Notes: a model not told the origin generated them from the sequence alone. A stretch of DNA of 64,000 bases from Jejuia sp. UBA6058 (GCA_002428965.1 DIYI01000019.1:10633-74632); one strand, 5' to 3'; numbered from the stretch's first letter, positions 7,485 to 16,294 are shown. Program-made: numbers and translations.

Positions 7485-7517
7485 CAAATATATATAGAAT
7501 ATGTGTAGTATGCCCAA
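7485..7517 (-). promoter_or_regulatory. Promoter of the gatCAB-aspS operon
   Basis: On the minus strand TTG at 7517-7515, a 22-bp spacer, and TATATTTG at 7492-7485 match the Bacteroidota promoter consensus. Transcription would start near 7480, leaving an RNA leader of about 10 bases before the leader peptide ATG. Confidence 0.7.
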
Positions 7518-7683
7518 TTTTTTTCGCATCCCATTGCACAATTACCAATTGCTAAAAAAATTGATTTTAATTTTAGAGGTTTTATAGTAATTCAGATAAT
7601 TATTCGAATTATATATAATACTTGATGTAATAAATTGTTACTCTCGTAAACTATTAAGACTGTTTTATACGCCTTTTCTTAGA

Positions 7684-7775
7684 GCTTAACCAACAAGGGT
7701 TGGGCTTTGGGAGTTGCTCTCTCCCGAGAAAGTCGGGAGAGGAGCTCCAACAAATCCCTTAATCCCTAACACGGG
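7684..7775. repeat. Dispersed palindromic intergenic repeat, copy 2
   Basis: Same block order as the unit at 465-545: AACAAGGGTTGGGCTTT, GAGTTGCTCTCT, GAGGAGCTCCAACAA, AATCCCTAAC, GGG. The centre carries a perfect 9-bp hairpin CTCTCCCGA/TCGGGAGAG (7719-7741, loop GAAAG) that copy 1 lacks, and the terminal inverted pair is degraded. It occupies the middle of the gap between the gat operon promoter and the next lipoprotein gene. Apart from it and the terminator at 7852, I see nothing in 7520-7909. Confidence 0.7.
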
Positions 7776-7851
7776 AAAATCCGCCAATGCAAGCATAAGC
7801 ATATAGCTTAAATAGCATTTTTGGATAGGACAAATCCTTTATGAAAACCCT

Positions 7852-7879
7852 AAAACGGCACAATTAAAAGTGCCGTTTT
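7852..7879 (-). terminator. Terminator after the 7910-8407 lipoprotein gene
   Basis: Perfect 10-bp stem AAAACGGCAC / GTGCCGTTTT around an 8-base loop, 30 bp past the stop codon at 7910. Confidence 0.8.
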
Positions 7880-7909
7880 CTTGAAAATTTAATGACTAAA
7901 TCAAATTTA

Positions 7910-8407
7910 TTAATTCACCGCAACTTTGGCTTCAAAGTTTGAAACACAGATACTCTGTTCTGTTTCAAAATTATAAAGTATAACATTGGTACTTACGGTT
8001 ATTGTAGCAGTTGTTTCGTCATTCGAAACGCTTACTGCCCCTTGTAGGTCCGTCGTACTAACATACTGGTTACCATTTGCGTCAATATAGTACACAAATA
8101 CGGAATTTGCAGACCAAGTACCACCAGTAATAGAATACTCTCCCGATTCTAGGTTGGCGTTAAAAATATTCATTCCTAAATCTGGTAACTCATCTACTGC
8201 ATTTGAAGGATGAGCGCCGACTTGCCAATAGTCACCTACTCCGGGTGCATTAAGTTCGTAACCATAAATGTCCGTACCAGAAAAATTTTGTTCGCTGTTA
8301 CAAGTGTCGTGTATTGCAGCTCTTAGATAAATTAAGGAAGCAGCGTCATCTTCACTACAATTGAAAAATAAAAGGATCAGAGGGACTAAAATTAATAGCT
8401 TTTTCAT
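7910..8407 (-). CDS. Lipoprotein of unknown function
   Basis: The frame is open from 8449, but the ATG at 8407 gives a clean lipoprotein signal (MKKLLILVPLILLFFNCSED, Cys17) and is the chosen start, for 165 residues. The mature part is acidic and beta-rich, with two well-separated Cys (CNS near the N-terminus, SICVSN near the C-terminus) that could form a disulfide. No family recognised. It is alone between two transcriptional signals, 160 bp downstream of a membrane-bound AraC regulator on the same strand. Confidence 0.75.
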   Translation of the reverse strand: MKKLLILVPLILLFFNCSEDDAASLIYLRAAIHDTCNSEQNFSGTDIYGYELNAPGVGDYWQVGAHPSNAVDELPDLGMNIFNANLESGEYSITGGTWSANSVFVYYIDANGNQYVSTTDLQGAVSVSNDETTATITVSTNVILYNFETEQSICVSNFEAKVAVN

Positions 8408-8568
8408 TTTGTTGAATTTTAGATTAAAATTTGTTGGATTATAATTCAAAGTGAAGTTAGGTTATCTTATTTCCAACATATTCCAGCTTCTTGAGGATGT
8501 CAATTATCTGGACTTTTTAATTTAATATCTATACCAATGTTTTGCTAAACCCCTTGAAAAGGCTAGTG

Positions 8569-9702
8569 TCAAAGCGCTTTGTTAAGTCTTTCCTTTTTAT
8601 ACTGAAAAGGTGTTTTTCCAGTTTGTTTTTTAAAAATATTAAAAAATGCAGATCTAGAATTGAACCCTGCTTCAAGTCCGATAGCAACCATAGTATACTT
8701 AGCGAACTCAGGATTGCATAAATAGTTTTGCGCCTCTTTTACTCTTAGGTTATGAACATAATCGGAGAAACTTGTGTCAAGATTTTTATTAATAATCCGC
8801 GATAAATAACTTGGGTTAATTCTAAGGTGATCTGCGACGCTTTCTAAAGATAAATTTGGGTCCAGGTAGGCTTTTTCGTCAATAAGATAGGTTTCAAAAT
8901 CTTTAATATGAAGGTTGGTGAAGTTATTTTTTTTTACTGTGGTTTTAGTAACTTTAAGATGACTCCTTAAAACCTCTCGCTCCTTAATGATGCCATGTTT
9001 GTAAATACCGATATGCCCAAAAAGATATATGGTTATAGCCATGGGAATCCAGAGATAATAGAAGGCATTTTCATTAATATTGGAGTTGAAAATGTTCTGA
9101 TAGGTTAAATACCCCCAAACGAATACAAAGAAGTAAATAAAGAGAAGTATGATTTTTAACCAAGTAAGTTCTGGCCTAATTACATTTAGATCAAAGGTTT
9201 TTTTTAGGTTACTATCGTTAAAAACTTTAATTAGTAAAATACCAAGAATGATTATGGAATATAACACAGAAAAAATTTCGTTGAAATAAACCCAAAAACG
9301 AAAGGCTGGCGTAACTGTATTTGCATCTTCAATTTCAAACAAAATGATGAATTTATACACTACAAAAACCGAAAGAAAAACCGTAAAGGGCAAGTACATT
9401 AGTTTATGAATTAACGAAAATTTATATGATGGATTCAGGAAGTAAATAACATAAGAGTAAATAAGAACCGGAATAATAGATGCAAAAGGTATAAATAGGT
9501 ACCTATAAGCTTCTATAAGCGAAATTAAGCCAATATCGGGTAATATATAGATAAGCATACTAGCTGAATAACTAAATATTAAACCAGAAAGGAGCAATGT
9601 GCTTTTAGATTGGTATTTTTTCGATAACAAGACGATAAGAACAAAAATGAATCCTTGAATAATACCAGTTATGATAATGATATTGAAAATATTGAAGTTC
9701 AT
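8569..9702 (-). CDS. Membrane-anchored AraC-family transcriptional regulator
   Basis: The 377-residue protein has about six to seven hydrophobic segments in residues 1-235 and a C-terminal AraC/XylS double helix-turn-helix (about 275-375). LSLESVADHLRINPSYLSRIIN is the first HTH; VAIGLEAGFNSRSAFFNIFKKQTGKTPFQYKKE is the second HTH and signature. This layout is common in Flavobacteriia, where such regulators are thought to sense membrane or envelope signals. No ligand domain is recognisable and its target is unknown. Neighbours are the lipoprotein (downstream) and a porin gene (upstream, separate terminator). Confidence 0.9.
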   Translation of the reverse strand: MNFNIFNIIIITGIIQGFIFVLIVLLSKKYQSKSTLLLSGLIFSYSASMLIYILPDIGLISLIEAYRYLFIPFASIIPVLIYSYVIYFLNPSYKFSLIHKLMYLPFTVFLSVFVVYKFIILFEIEDANTVTPAFRFWVYFNEIFSVLYSIIILGILLIKVFNDSNLKKTFDLNVIRPELTWLKIILLFIYFFVFVWGYLTYQNIFNSNINENAFYYLWIPMAITIYLFGHIGIYKHGIIKEREVLRSHLKVTKTTVKKNNFTNLHIKDFETYLIDEKAYLDPNLSLESVADHLRINPSYLSRIINKNLDTSFSDYVHNLRVKEAQNYLCNPEFAKYTMVAIGLEAGFNSRSAFFNIFKKQTGKTPFQYKKERLNKAL

Positions 9703-9861
9703 GTAATAGCCAATTGCCTAAAAATAGAAAAAAATAATGCATATTTCCTTAACAATCAATAGGTTTTAAAAGATGTTTGGGTAATTTCCTTGGATGAAGA
9801 AGTTATTTGAAACAAAAAAAATAAATTATTGACTGAATAAGATATCTCTATTATTTAAAAG

Positions 9862-9894
9862 AAAAGTCGCAGAATTTTAAACTCTACGACTTTT
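9862..9894 (-). terminator. Terminator of the porin gene
   Basis: AAAAGTCG / CGACTTTT arms with an inner CAGA/TCTA extension, 23 bp beyond the porin stop at 9917. Confidence 0.75.
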
Positions 9895-9916
9895 CAAACT
9901 AGTTATTAGTGTGAAG

Positions 9917-11185
9917 TTATTTCAGTGAAATTTGATACTGCATAACGGCCATACCTTTATAATCTTTTTGCGCCAAAGTAATCGCGTCAAAAATAGGTCT
10001 ATGTTGATACCCTAGGCTAAATTTATTTCCATGAGAACCATTTACAAAGAAGTTCACCGTTAAATCGTAAACAGTCATTTTATCTACAAGTCTGTCCCAA
10101 TCGGAATGTTGAATGGCAATATTAGGTTGAATAACTACATTTTGATTTAAAAACTTAGTTTCCTCAAAAGCATATCCAAATTGTCCGTACCAAGTAGTTC
10201 CCGTACCAATCATCGGGTAGGCTACACCGGCACCGTTAAAATCTGTACCACCTCCAGAAGTTGGGTTGTTGGCGCCAACATTTCTTATATAATCCTTCCC
10301 AAAATCATAGTCGTAAAAACCAAGATAAGCAGTAATGGCGTCACCATTAATTAAAGGAAGATTTAAGAATGAATCTGCCGCAAAATGTTGCATGTCATAA
10401 AAGGTAGTAGATTCTAACATGGCATCACCATCACTCATTGCTTCCGGTTGGTATTGAAAACCAGCTCCAAAATTGAATACTTTTTTGTTCTGCATATAAG
10501 TACCTACTTGGTATGCAGATTTATTGGATTCATGTTCAAAAATCTGATATTTGATGTATGCGGAGGTTTTGACTCTTGGTTTATTGTTCGCAAAATTTAC
10601 TTCACTGTCGGGAATAACAGTTACAAAAAAAGGTCTATTAAAAGCCATTCTGTAGTCAAATTTACCAGCCTGCCCTTTAATCCATAACCCAAATAATCGT
10701 CCAATATCATCATTTTTCTCGACAGAATTTAGTGTGAATAGTGGCGAATCTAAACCCATTAAAGTTTTGTTTGAACGTATATTCCAACGGCTTAACCCTT
10801 GCCAACCGGACTTTCCTACACCAATCTCAAAGTATTTGGCAAAAGTATATTCGGCATAAAGATCAAGAATTTCAAGAGGAAGGTCTTTTCTTTTAAAATT
10901 GAAGTTATTACCACCAAATATGGCATATAAAAACACTTTAGGTGTTACTTGACAATTTACTGGAATACGCAATCTACGAATGGAAATATCAAAGAACTCG
11001 GATGTGGGTTCCTCTTGAATTAACGAACCTTCATTTAAATCGGAATATCGCATCCATATTTGAGATGTAACATTCCATTTTATTTCTGGTTTGGTTTTTT
11101 TTTCAGATTGACTTGTAATAAAAAGTGGAAATGTTAGAGATATGACGTGTAGCCATAAAGTAAGAGCTCTTTTTTTAAGTATCAT
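9917..11185 (-). CDS. Outer-membrane porin-like beta-barrel
   Basis: A 422-residue protein with a signal peptide (MILKKRALTLWLHVISLTFPLFITSQ) and alternating amphipathic strands ending in a typical C-terminal strand (GMAVMQYQISLK). The early segment WNVTSQIWMRYSDLNEGS ... FDISIRRLRIPV resembles phosphate-selective porin (OprO/OprP-like) openings. Pores of this type pass small solutes through the outer membrane; the solute cannot be told from sequence. It is a single-gene unit with its own terminator and a promoter region containing an inverted repeat. Confidence 0.75.
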   Translation of the reverse strand: MILKKRALTLWLHVISLTFPLFITSQSEKKTKPEIKWNVTSQIWMRYSDLNEGSLIQEEPTSEFFDISIRRLRIPVNCQVTPKVFLYAIFGGNNFNFKRKDLPLEILDLYAEYTFAKYFEIGVGKSGWQGLSRWNIRSNKTLMGLDSPLFTLNSVEKNDDIGRLFGLWIKGQAGKFDYRMAFNRPFFVTVIPDSEVNFANNKPRVKTSAYIKYQIFEHESNKSAYQVGTYMQNKKVFNFGAGFQYQPEAMSDGDAMLESTTFYDMQHFAADSFLNLPLINGDAITAYLGFYDYDFGKDYIRNVGANNPTSGGGTDFNGAGVAYPMIGTGTTWYGQFGYAFEETKFLNQNVVIQPNIAIQHSDWDRLVDKMTVYDLTVNFFVNGSHGNKFSLGYQHRPIFDAITLAQKDYKGMAVMQYQISLK

Positions 11186-11210
11186 GTTTATTTACCTATA
11201 AAGTTCGGGA

Positions 11211-11256
11211 CAAAATTATATGGAACATAGCATGCAAAAGGTGACATGTATCATGT
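11211..11256 (-). promoter_or_regulatory. Porin promoter with an upstream inverted repeat
   Basis: The minus strand carries TAATTTTG at 11218-11211, 26 bp before the porin ATG. Just upstream, 11244-11256 is a perfect inverted repeat ACATG-TAT-CATGT, placed where an activator would bind. A possible -33 TTG at 11237-11235 is a little close (16-bp spacer), which would fit an activator-dependent promoter. Confidence 0.5.
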
Positions 11257-11532
11257 TTGGGAAAGATATTTTTTCAGTTTCTAAAAAATAATTTGAATGC
11301 CAATTTCTGCTTAAATCGAAATTTTTAAACATTGAAAGCCAAGGTCTGAAAATCTAAAAATCAAGCTCTAAGCAATTTTATTAGTTTTCCTGTTTTGGAA
11401 AGTGTAAAAAAAATCTAAAAATCAATTTTAAGGGGTTTTTTAAGCGATTTAAGACACTTTTTGTTAATTAACAATTGTTGATAATTATTGTATAAACTCG
11501 TTAAAATGCTATTTTAAGGGCTTATAATTTCG

Positions 11533-11655
11533 TATATTTGTTATAACAAGGAATGATGCAAAAGCGTCATTTTTTTTGTGTAAAAGAGATTCTAAAATTT
11601 TCAAGAAGGAGTCAATGAGAATTTGAATCATCTTTATAATTCCGTTTAAACGGAA
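11533..11655 (+). promoter_or_regulatory. gyrB promoter and structured leader
   Basis: TATATTTG at 11533-11540 is a full -7 match. About ten bases later a hairpin, AATGATGC-AAAA-GCGTCATT (11552-11571, one G-T pair), is followed by eight T, so it looks like an intrinsic terminator inside the leader. Downstream, 11640-11655 is a perfect 16-bp palindrome TTCCGTTTAAACGGAA. The leader to the ATG at 11694 is about 150 bases and has no obvious leader peptide. The rest of the 508-base gap, 11257-11532, is AT-rich with nothing recognisable. Confidence 0.55.
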
Positions 11656-11693
11656 AACGAACTCAAACTAATAGTTAAAATTAAGGAAAAAAT

Positions 11694-13634
11694 ATGAGCG
11701 AAGAAGCTAAAAAACACAATTATTCGGCGGACAGTATACAGGCCTTGGAAGGAATGGAGCACGTACGTATGCGTCCTTCAATGTATATTGGTGATGTTGG
11801 TGTTAGAGGTCTACATCATTTAGTATATGAAGTTGTAGATAATTCCATCGATGAAGCTTTGGCTGGACATTGTAATAATATTACCGTAACAATCAATGAG
11901 GACAATTCTATCACTACGGAAGATGATGGTCGTGGTATCCCGGTTGGGTTGCATAAAAAAGAAGGTGTTTCGGCCCTTGAAGTTGTAATGACGAAAATTG
12001 GTGCAGGAGGTAAATTCGATAAAGATTCTTATAAAGTATCCGGTGGTCTTCACGGTGTTGGTGTCAGTTGTGTGAATGCATTATCTGAGCATTTAAAGGC
12101 AACGGTACATAGAGAAGGTAAAATTTGGGAACAAGAATATGAAAGAGGTAAAACGCTTTATCCGGTAAAGACAGTTGGAGAGACTGATAAGACAGGAACA
12201 ATTGTAACTTTTAAGCCAGATGCTCAGATTTTCACACAAACATTAGAGTATAGCTATGATACTTTGGCAAGTAGATTACGCGAATTGGCCTTTTTGAATA
12301 AAGGTATTACGGTGCATTTAGTAGATAAGAGGCATAAAGATGAAGAAGGAAATTTTGTTGGTGAAACTTTCCATTCTGATGAAGGTTTGACTGAGTTTGT
12401 TAAGTATCTTGATGCTACGAGAGAACCTTTAATGAAAGATGTGATTGCTTTTGAAGGTGAAAAAAATGGAATTCCTGTTGAAGTGGCCATGATTTATAAC
12501 ACCTCTTACGCTGAAAATTTGCATTCTTATGTAAACAATATTAATACACATGAAGGTGGAACACATTTATCAGGTTTTCGTCGTGGATTAACACATACAT
12601 TAAAGAAATATGCAGATTCTTCAGGGTTAACAGATAAATTGAAGTTCGATATCTCTGGGGATGATTTCCGTGAAGGTTTAACCGCCATTATTTCTGTAAA
12701 AGTTGCTGAACCTCAGTTTGAGGGACAAACAAAGACTAAGCTTGGTAACAGAGAAGTTTCCGCTTCTGTAAGTCAAGCAGTTTCTGAAATGCTAACGGAT
12801 TATCTAGAAGAACATCCTGATGATGCTAAAACCATAGTTCAAAAAGTTATTCTCGCAGCTCAGGCGCGTCATGCAGCTCAAAAAGCTCGAGAAATGGTAC
12901 AACGTAAATCACCAATGAGTATAGGTGGTTTGCCTGGGAAGTTGAGCGACTGTTCAGAGCAAGATCCTGCCAAATGTGAGGTGTTTTTAGTTGAGGGAGA
13001 TTCTGCAGGTGGAACTGCAAAACAAGGTCGCGATAGAAATTTTCAAGCTATTTTACCATTAAGAGGAAAGATCTTGAATGTTGAAAAGGCAATGCAGCAT
13101 AAAGTATTTGAGAACGAAGAAATCAAAAATATTTTTACGGCGCTTGGTGTAACTATTGGAACTGAAGAGGATAGTAAAGCCTTAAATTTATCTAAATTGC
13201 GTTATCATAAAATTGTAATAATGTGTGATGCCGATATTGACGGTAGCCACATTGCAACACTTATTTTAACCTTCTTCTTTAGATATATGAAGGAGCTTAT
13301 AGAAAATGGTCACGTATATATTGCAACCCCACCGTTGTACTTAGTAAAGCGAGGCGCTAAAAAACAATACGCTTGGAGTGATAAGGAACGCGATGAAGTT
13401 ATTTCTGAGTTTGGGGATGGCTCTAAGATTCAGCGCTATAAAGGTCTTGGAGAAATGAATGCGGAGCAATTGTGGGATACAACAATGAATCCGGAGTTTA
13501 GAACTATGCGTCAAGTACAGATTGATAATGGATCGGAGGCAGATAGAATTTTCTCAATGTTAATGGGTGATGAAGTACCACCAAGACGTGATTTTATTGA
13601 GCGTAATGCAATTTATGCTAATATTGACGCTTAA
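11694..13634 (+). CDS. gyrB: DNA gyrase subunit B
   Basis: The 646-residue ATPase subunit of gyrase, which introduces negative supercoils. The GHKL ATPase motifs are present (VYEVVDNSIDEAL, EDDGRGIPVG, SGGLHGVGVSCVNALS). The TOPRIM domain follows with LVEGDSAGG near residue 434, PLRGKILNVEKA and CDADIDGSHI. The C-terminal tail IQRYKGLGEMNAEQLWDTTMNP ends as in short-form GyrB without the proteobacterial insertion. dnaA, recF and gyrA are not adjacent; recF is about 17 kb away in this window. Confidence 0.97.
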   Translation: MSEEAKKHNYSADSIQALEGMEHVRMRPSMYIGDVGVRGLHHLVYEVVDNSIDEALAGHCNNITVTINEDNSITTEDDGRGIPVGLHKKEGVSALEVVMTKIGAGGKFDKDSYKVSGGLHGVGVSCVNALSEHLKATVHREGKIWEQEYERGKTLYPVKTVGETDKTGTIVTFKPDAQIFTQTLEYSYDTLASRLRELAFLNKGITVHLVDKRHKDEEGNFVGETFHSDEGLTEFVKYLDATREPLMKDVIAFEGEKNGIPVEVAMIYNTSYAENLHSYVNNINTHEGGTHLSGFRRGLTHTLKKYADSSGLTDKLKFDISGDDFREGLTAIISVKVAEPQFEGQTKTKLGNREVSASVSQAVSEMLTDYLEEHPDDAKTIVQKVILAAQARHAAQKAREMVQRKSPMSIGGLPGKLSDCSEQDPAKCEVFLVEGDSAGGTAKQGRDRNFQAILPLRGKILNVEKAMQHKVFENEEIKNIFTALGVTIGTEEDSKALNLSKLRYHKIVIMCDADIDGSHIATLILTFFFRYMKELIENGHVYIATPPLYLVKRGAKKQYAWSDKERDEVISEFGDGSKIQRYKGLGEMNAEQLWDTTMNPEFRTMRQVQIDNGSEADRIFSMLMGDEVPPRRDFIERNAIYANIDA

Positions 13635-13654
13635 AAAAGGCATAATTTTTGTTT

Positions 13655-13686
13655 AAAACCATGATGAAAACTCATGGTTTTTTTGT
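13655..13686 (+). terminator. gyrB terminator
   Basis: AAAACCATGA / TCATGGTTTTTT stem-loop with a T tract, 20 bp after the gyrB stop. Confidence 0.85.
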
Positions 13687-13754
13687 TTTTATGAACATTT
13701 GTCATACTAAAGTTTTAAAAGGAATTATAAATTTGTTATCTAACTAAATTTTAA

Positions 13755-14948
13755 ATGGACAGAAGGAAATTCGTTAAAAATGGAAGTCTTGCAGGATTAG
13801 GCTTTGCGGCGTCTACTGGTATTTTATCTGCGCTAGGAAATTATTCGCCAATTACTGATAGACCTATTAATATCGGAATTATTGGTACTGGTGGTCGAGG
13901 TACAGGCTTAATTCCTTTAATCAATGCTATAGAAAACTTGCATATCAAAGCAATATGCGATGTGCTTCCATTTCGATTAGATAAAGCAAAAACATTAGTT
14001 GATGGCGCCGGTACACAGGTAACAGCAGATTATAAAGAAGTTTTGTATAATAGTAGTATAGATGCCGTACTTATAGCTACACCATTTTATACCCACGGAC
14101 AAATAGCTTTAGATGCTTTAAAAAGCGGGAAACACATTTATTGCGAAAAAACTTTGGCTAAAAATATAGAGGAAATTGATACGTTGGTCGCGAAGGTTTC
14201 TAATTCTAATTTAATATTCCAAACAGGTCATCAATATCATAGTTCAAGATTATATAATCATGTTGTTAATCTTATAAAATCTGGAGAGATTGGTAATGTA
14301 CGTTCTTTTGAATGTCAATGGTATCGTAATGGTAACTGGAGAAAAAATGTACCAGAGCCAAAATACGAACGTGCTATTAATTGGCGTATGTATAGAGAGT
14401 ATTCAGGAGGAATGACCGCAGAATTGAGTTCACATCAAATTGATTTTGTGAACTGGGTTTTAGGAGAGAACCCTAAAAAGATAATGGGTACTGGCGGTAT
14501 TAATTTTTGGATTGATGGAAGAGAGACTTATGATAATACTCACTTAATATTTGAGTATCCAAGTGGAGTTAAAGCCCAATTTAAATGTCTCACAAGCAAT
14601 ATTCCTGGTGGTTACGAAATAAAAGTAATTGGTGACAAAGGTGTAATTACCATCAAGCCTACCAAAGCATGGGTGAAGCATTATGATTATAAACCTAAAG
14701 AAAAGAAGGTATATAAAAATGTAGATGGTGTGTCTGGTGCTACAGCTACAGAAGGATATATTTCTCAACTAGGTAGAGAAATAGAAGTCCAACATTTAGA
14801 TCCTAGTAAACAAGCACTTATAGATTTTAGAGATGCCATTTATAAAGGTAAGCAGCCAATTTCCGATGTATATACCGGCGCAAATACAGCAAAGGCAGTG
14901 AATTTGGCTATTGAAGCTATGCTTTCTGGCGAAGTAAAATACTGGTAA
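13755..14948 (+). CDS. Tat-exported Gfo/Idh/MocA-family oxidoreductase
   Basis: The 397-residue protein starts MDRRKFVKNGSLAGLGFAAS, a twin-arginine signal, so it is probably exported folded with its cofactor. The Rossmann motif IGIIGTGGRGTGLIPL (about residues 41-56) binds NAD(P). ICDV, ATPFYTHGQIALDALKSGKH and IYCEKTLAKN (the EKP-type Lys) are family hallmarks, and the C-terminal half forms the substrate domain. Members act on sugars, inositols or glycans. The substrate here cannot be named. It is a single gene after the gyrB terminator. Confidence 0.88.
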   Translation: MDRRKFVKNGSLAGLGFAASTGILSALGNYSPITDRPINIGIIGTGGRGTGLIPLINAIENLHIKAICDVLPFRLDKAKTLVDGAGTQVTADYKEVLYNSSIDAVLIATPFYTHGQIALDALKSGKHIYCEKTLAKNIEEIDTLVAKVSNSNLIFQTGHQYHSSRLYNHVVNLIKSGEIGNVRSFECQWYRNGNWRKNVPEPKYERAINWRMYREYSGGMTAELSSHQIDFVNWVLGENPKKIMGTGGINFWIDGRETYDNTHLIFEYPSGVKAQFKCLTSNIPGGYEIKVIGDKGVITIKPTKAWVKHYDYKPKEKKVYKNVDGVSGATATEGYISQLGREIEVQHLDPSKQALIDFRDAIYKGKQPISDVYTGANTAKAVNLAIEAMLSGEVKYW

Positions 14949-15004
14949 ATTTGGGATGAAAAGTTAAAAAATTACGATAAAACGCATTTTTTTTCGATAA
15001 AATG

Positions 15005-15034
15005 TTGTTTGTTATAAAAATTTTTTTACTTTTG
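15005..15034 (+). promoter_or_regulatory. Promoter of the DUF6588-like gene
   Basis: TTG at 15005-15007, a 19-bp spacer and TACTTTTG at 15027-15034 give a full consensus. It lies between an upstream in-frame ATG (15002) and the ATG at 15059, which is why the latter is taken as the start. Confidence 0.75.
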
Positions 15035-15058
15035 GAACACCAAATCGAATTAACCAGA

Positions 15059-16075
15059 ATGAAAAAGTTAACCTTACTTGCTCTACTTTTATTAGCAACT
15101 ACGTTTACAAAGGCACAGAATGATCTAGATGCTCTATTAGCAGCTGGTGTTGAAGATGCTCAACGTTTTGCCAATGATTATTTAGCTCCAGGAACCAATG
15201 GTTTAATGCATAGCATGAATGCCAACTGGTTTAATTCAGGTAAATCCAAACCTCTTGGTGGTTTTGAAATTTCAGTTATTGCTAATGCTTCAGTTTATGG
15301 AGATGAGCATAAATCTTTCAATCTAAATACTTCCGATTATAACAATATAACTTTTACTCAAGGTGGTAGCCCACAGATGGTGGCTAGTGTACTCGGTGAA
15401 AATAATCCAACAGTTTTTGTAGATATAGAATATGAAGATCCAATTTTTGGAAGTCTTACCCAGACTTTAGAACTGCCAGATGGTATAGGAGATGGAACGG
15501 GTAATTTATTACCTACAGCTTTTATACAAGGCGCATTGGGGTTGAGTAAGGGTATAGAGCTTAAGGCAAGGTTTGTGCCAACTATTAAAACTGATGAGGT
15601 TTCATTAAGTATGTACGGCGCTGGATTACAAGTTGAATTTACAGATTGGTTACCAGCAGATAAATTATGGCCTATAGCTATCTCTGGTGTAGTTGCATAC
15701 ACACATTTAGACGGTAAATACGATTTGGAAGAATCCTCTGGAATTCAAGGAAATGACCAACGAATTGAAAACAAAACCAACACTTGGTTATTTGCGTTGG
15801 TGGCATCAACAAAACTGCCAGTAATAAATTTCTATGGTGGTTTAAGTCATATTAATGGAAAGTCTGAATCAGATTTATTAGGAACATATATTGTAACTAA
15901 TGGATTGATTTCAGCAGATCCAATAGTAGATCCGTTTTCTGTTTCAAGTAAGGTCTCAGCAGTTAGAGGAACCCTTGGAACAAAATTAAAATTAGGTTTT
16001 TTTAGGCTTAATGCAGAGTATCATGTATCAGAATTCAATGCCTTTTCATTAGGAATAAACTTTGGATTCAGATAG
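15059..16075 (+). CDS. DUF6588-like outer-membrane protein
   Basis: From ATG 15059 the 338-residue product begins with a signal peptide (MKKLTLLALLLLATTFTKAQ) followed by NDLDALLAAGVEDAQRFANDYLAPGTNGLMHSMN. That opening is one I associate with the DUF6588 family of Bacteroidota. The rest alternates short amphipathic strands and ends SLGINFGFR, typical of an outer-membrane barrel. No function is established. The upstream ATG at 15002 is rejected because the promoter lies between the two. Confidence 0.75.
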   Translation: MKKLTLLALLLLATTFTKAQNDLDALLAAGVEDAQRFANDYLAPGTNGLMHSMNANWFNSGKSKPLGGFEISVIANASVYGDEHKSFNLNTSDYNNITFTQGGSPQMVASVLGENNPTVFVDIEYEDPIFGSLTQTLELPDGIGDGTGNLLPTAFIQGALGLSKGIELKARFVPTIKTDEVSLSMYGAGLQVEFTDWLPADKLWPIAISGVVAYTHLDGKYDLEESSGIQGNDQRIENKTNTWLFALVASTKLPVINFYGGLSHINGKSESDLLGTYIVTNGLISADPIVDPFSVSSKVSAVRGTLGTKLKLGFFRLNAEYHVSEFNAFSLGINFGFR

Positions 16076-16150
16076 ATTTTTAAATATGTAAATAGTTTTT
16101 CATAATAATTATTTAGTTTTTTAGTTAGTTTTTTATTTAATTTTAGTCCT

Positions 16151-16187
16151 AAGTGCAGCATTCTTCATGCTGCACTTTGTTTTTAGA
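16151..16187 (+). terminator. Terminator after the DUF6588-like gene
   Basis: AAGTGCAGCAT / ATGCTGCACTT perfect stem with TCTTC loop followed by TGTTTTT, 76 bp past the stop. Confidence 0.88.
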
Positions 16188-16294
16188 ATAATCTTAGTTC
16201 TCGGTTAAAAAATATGTTGTTTGAACTTATAGTCGCTTATAATTTATTATCCAAGGCTTTACCTAATTTTATAAAATGTTTGTTTAAATTTTCA

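Noticed and set aside
11257..11532. Replication origin next to gyrB
   Set aside because: The AT-rich stretch has no clustered DnaA boxes and no dnaA nearby. gyrB alone is not an origin marker in this phylum.
15002..15058. Upstream ATG for the DUF6588-like gene
   Set aside because: A full promoter (15005-15034) lies after it, and the ATG at 15059 begins a clean signal peptide.
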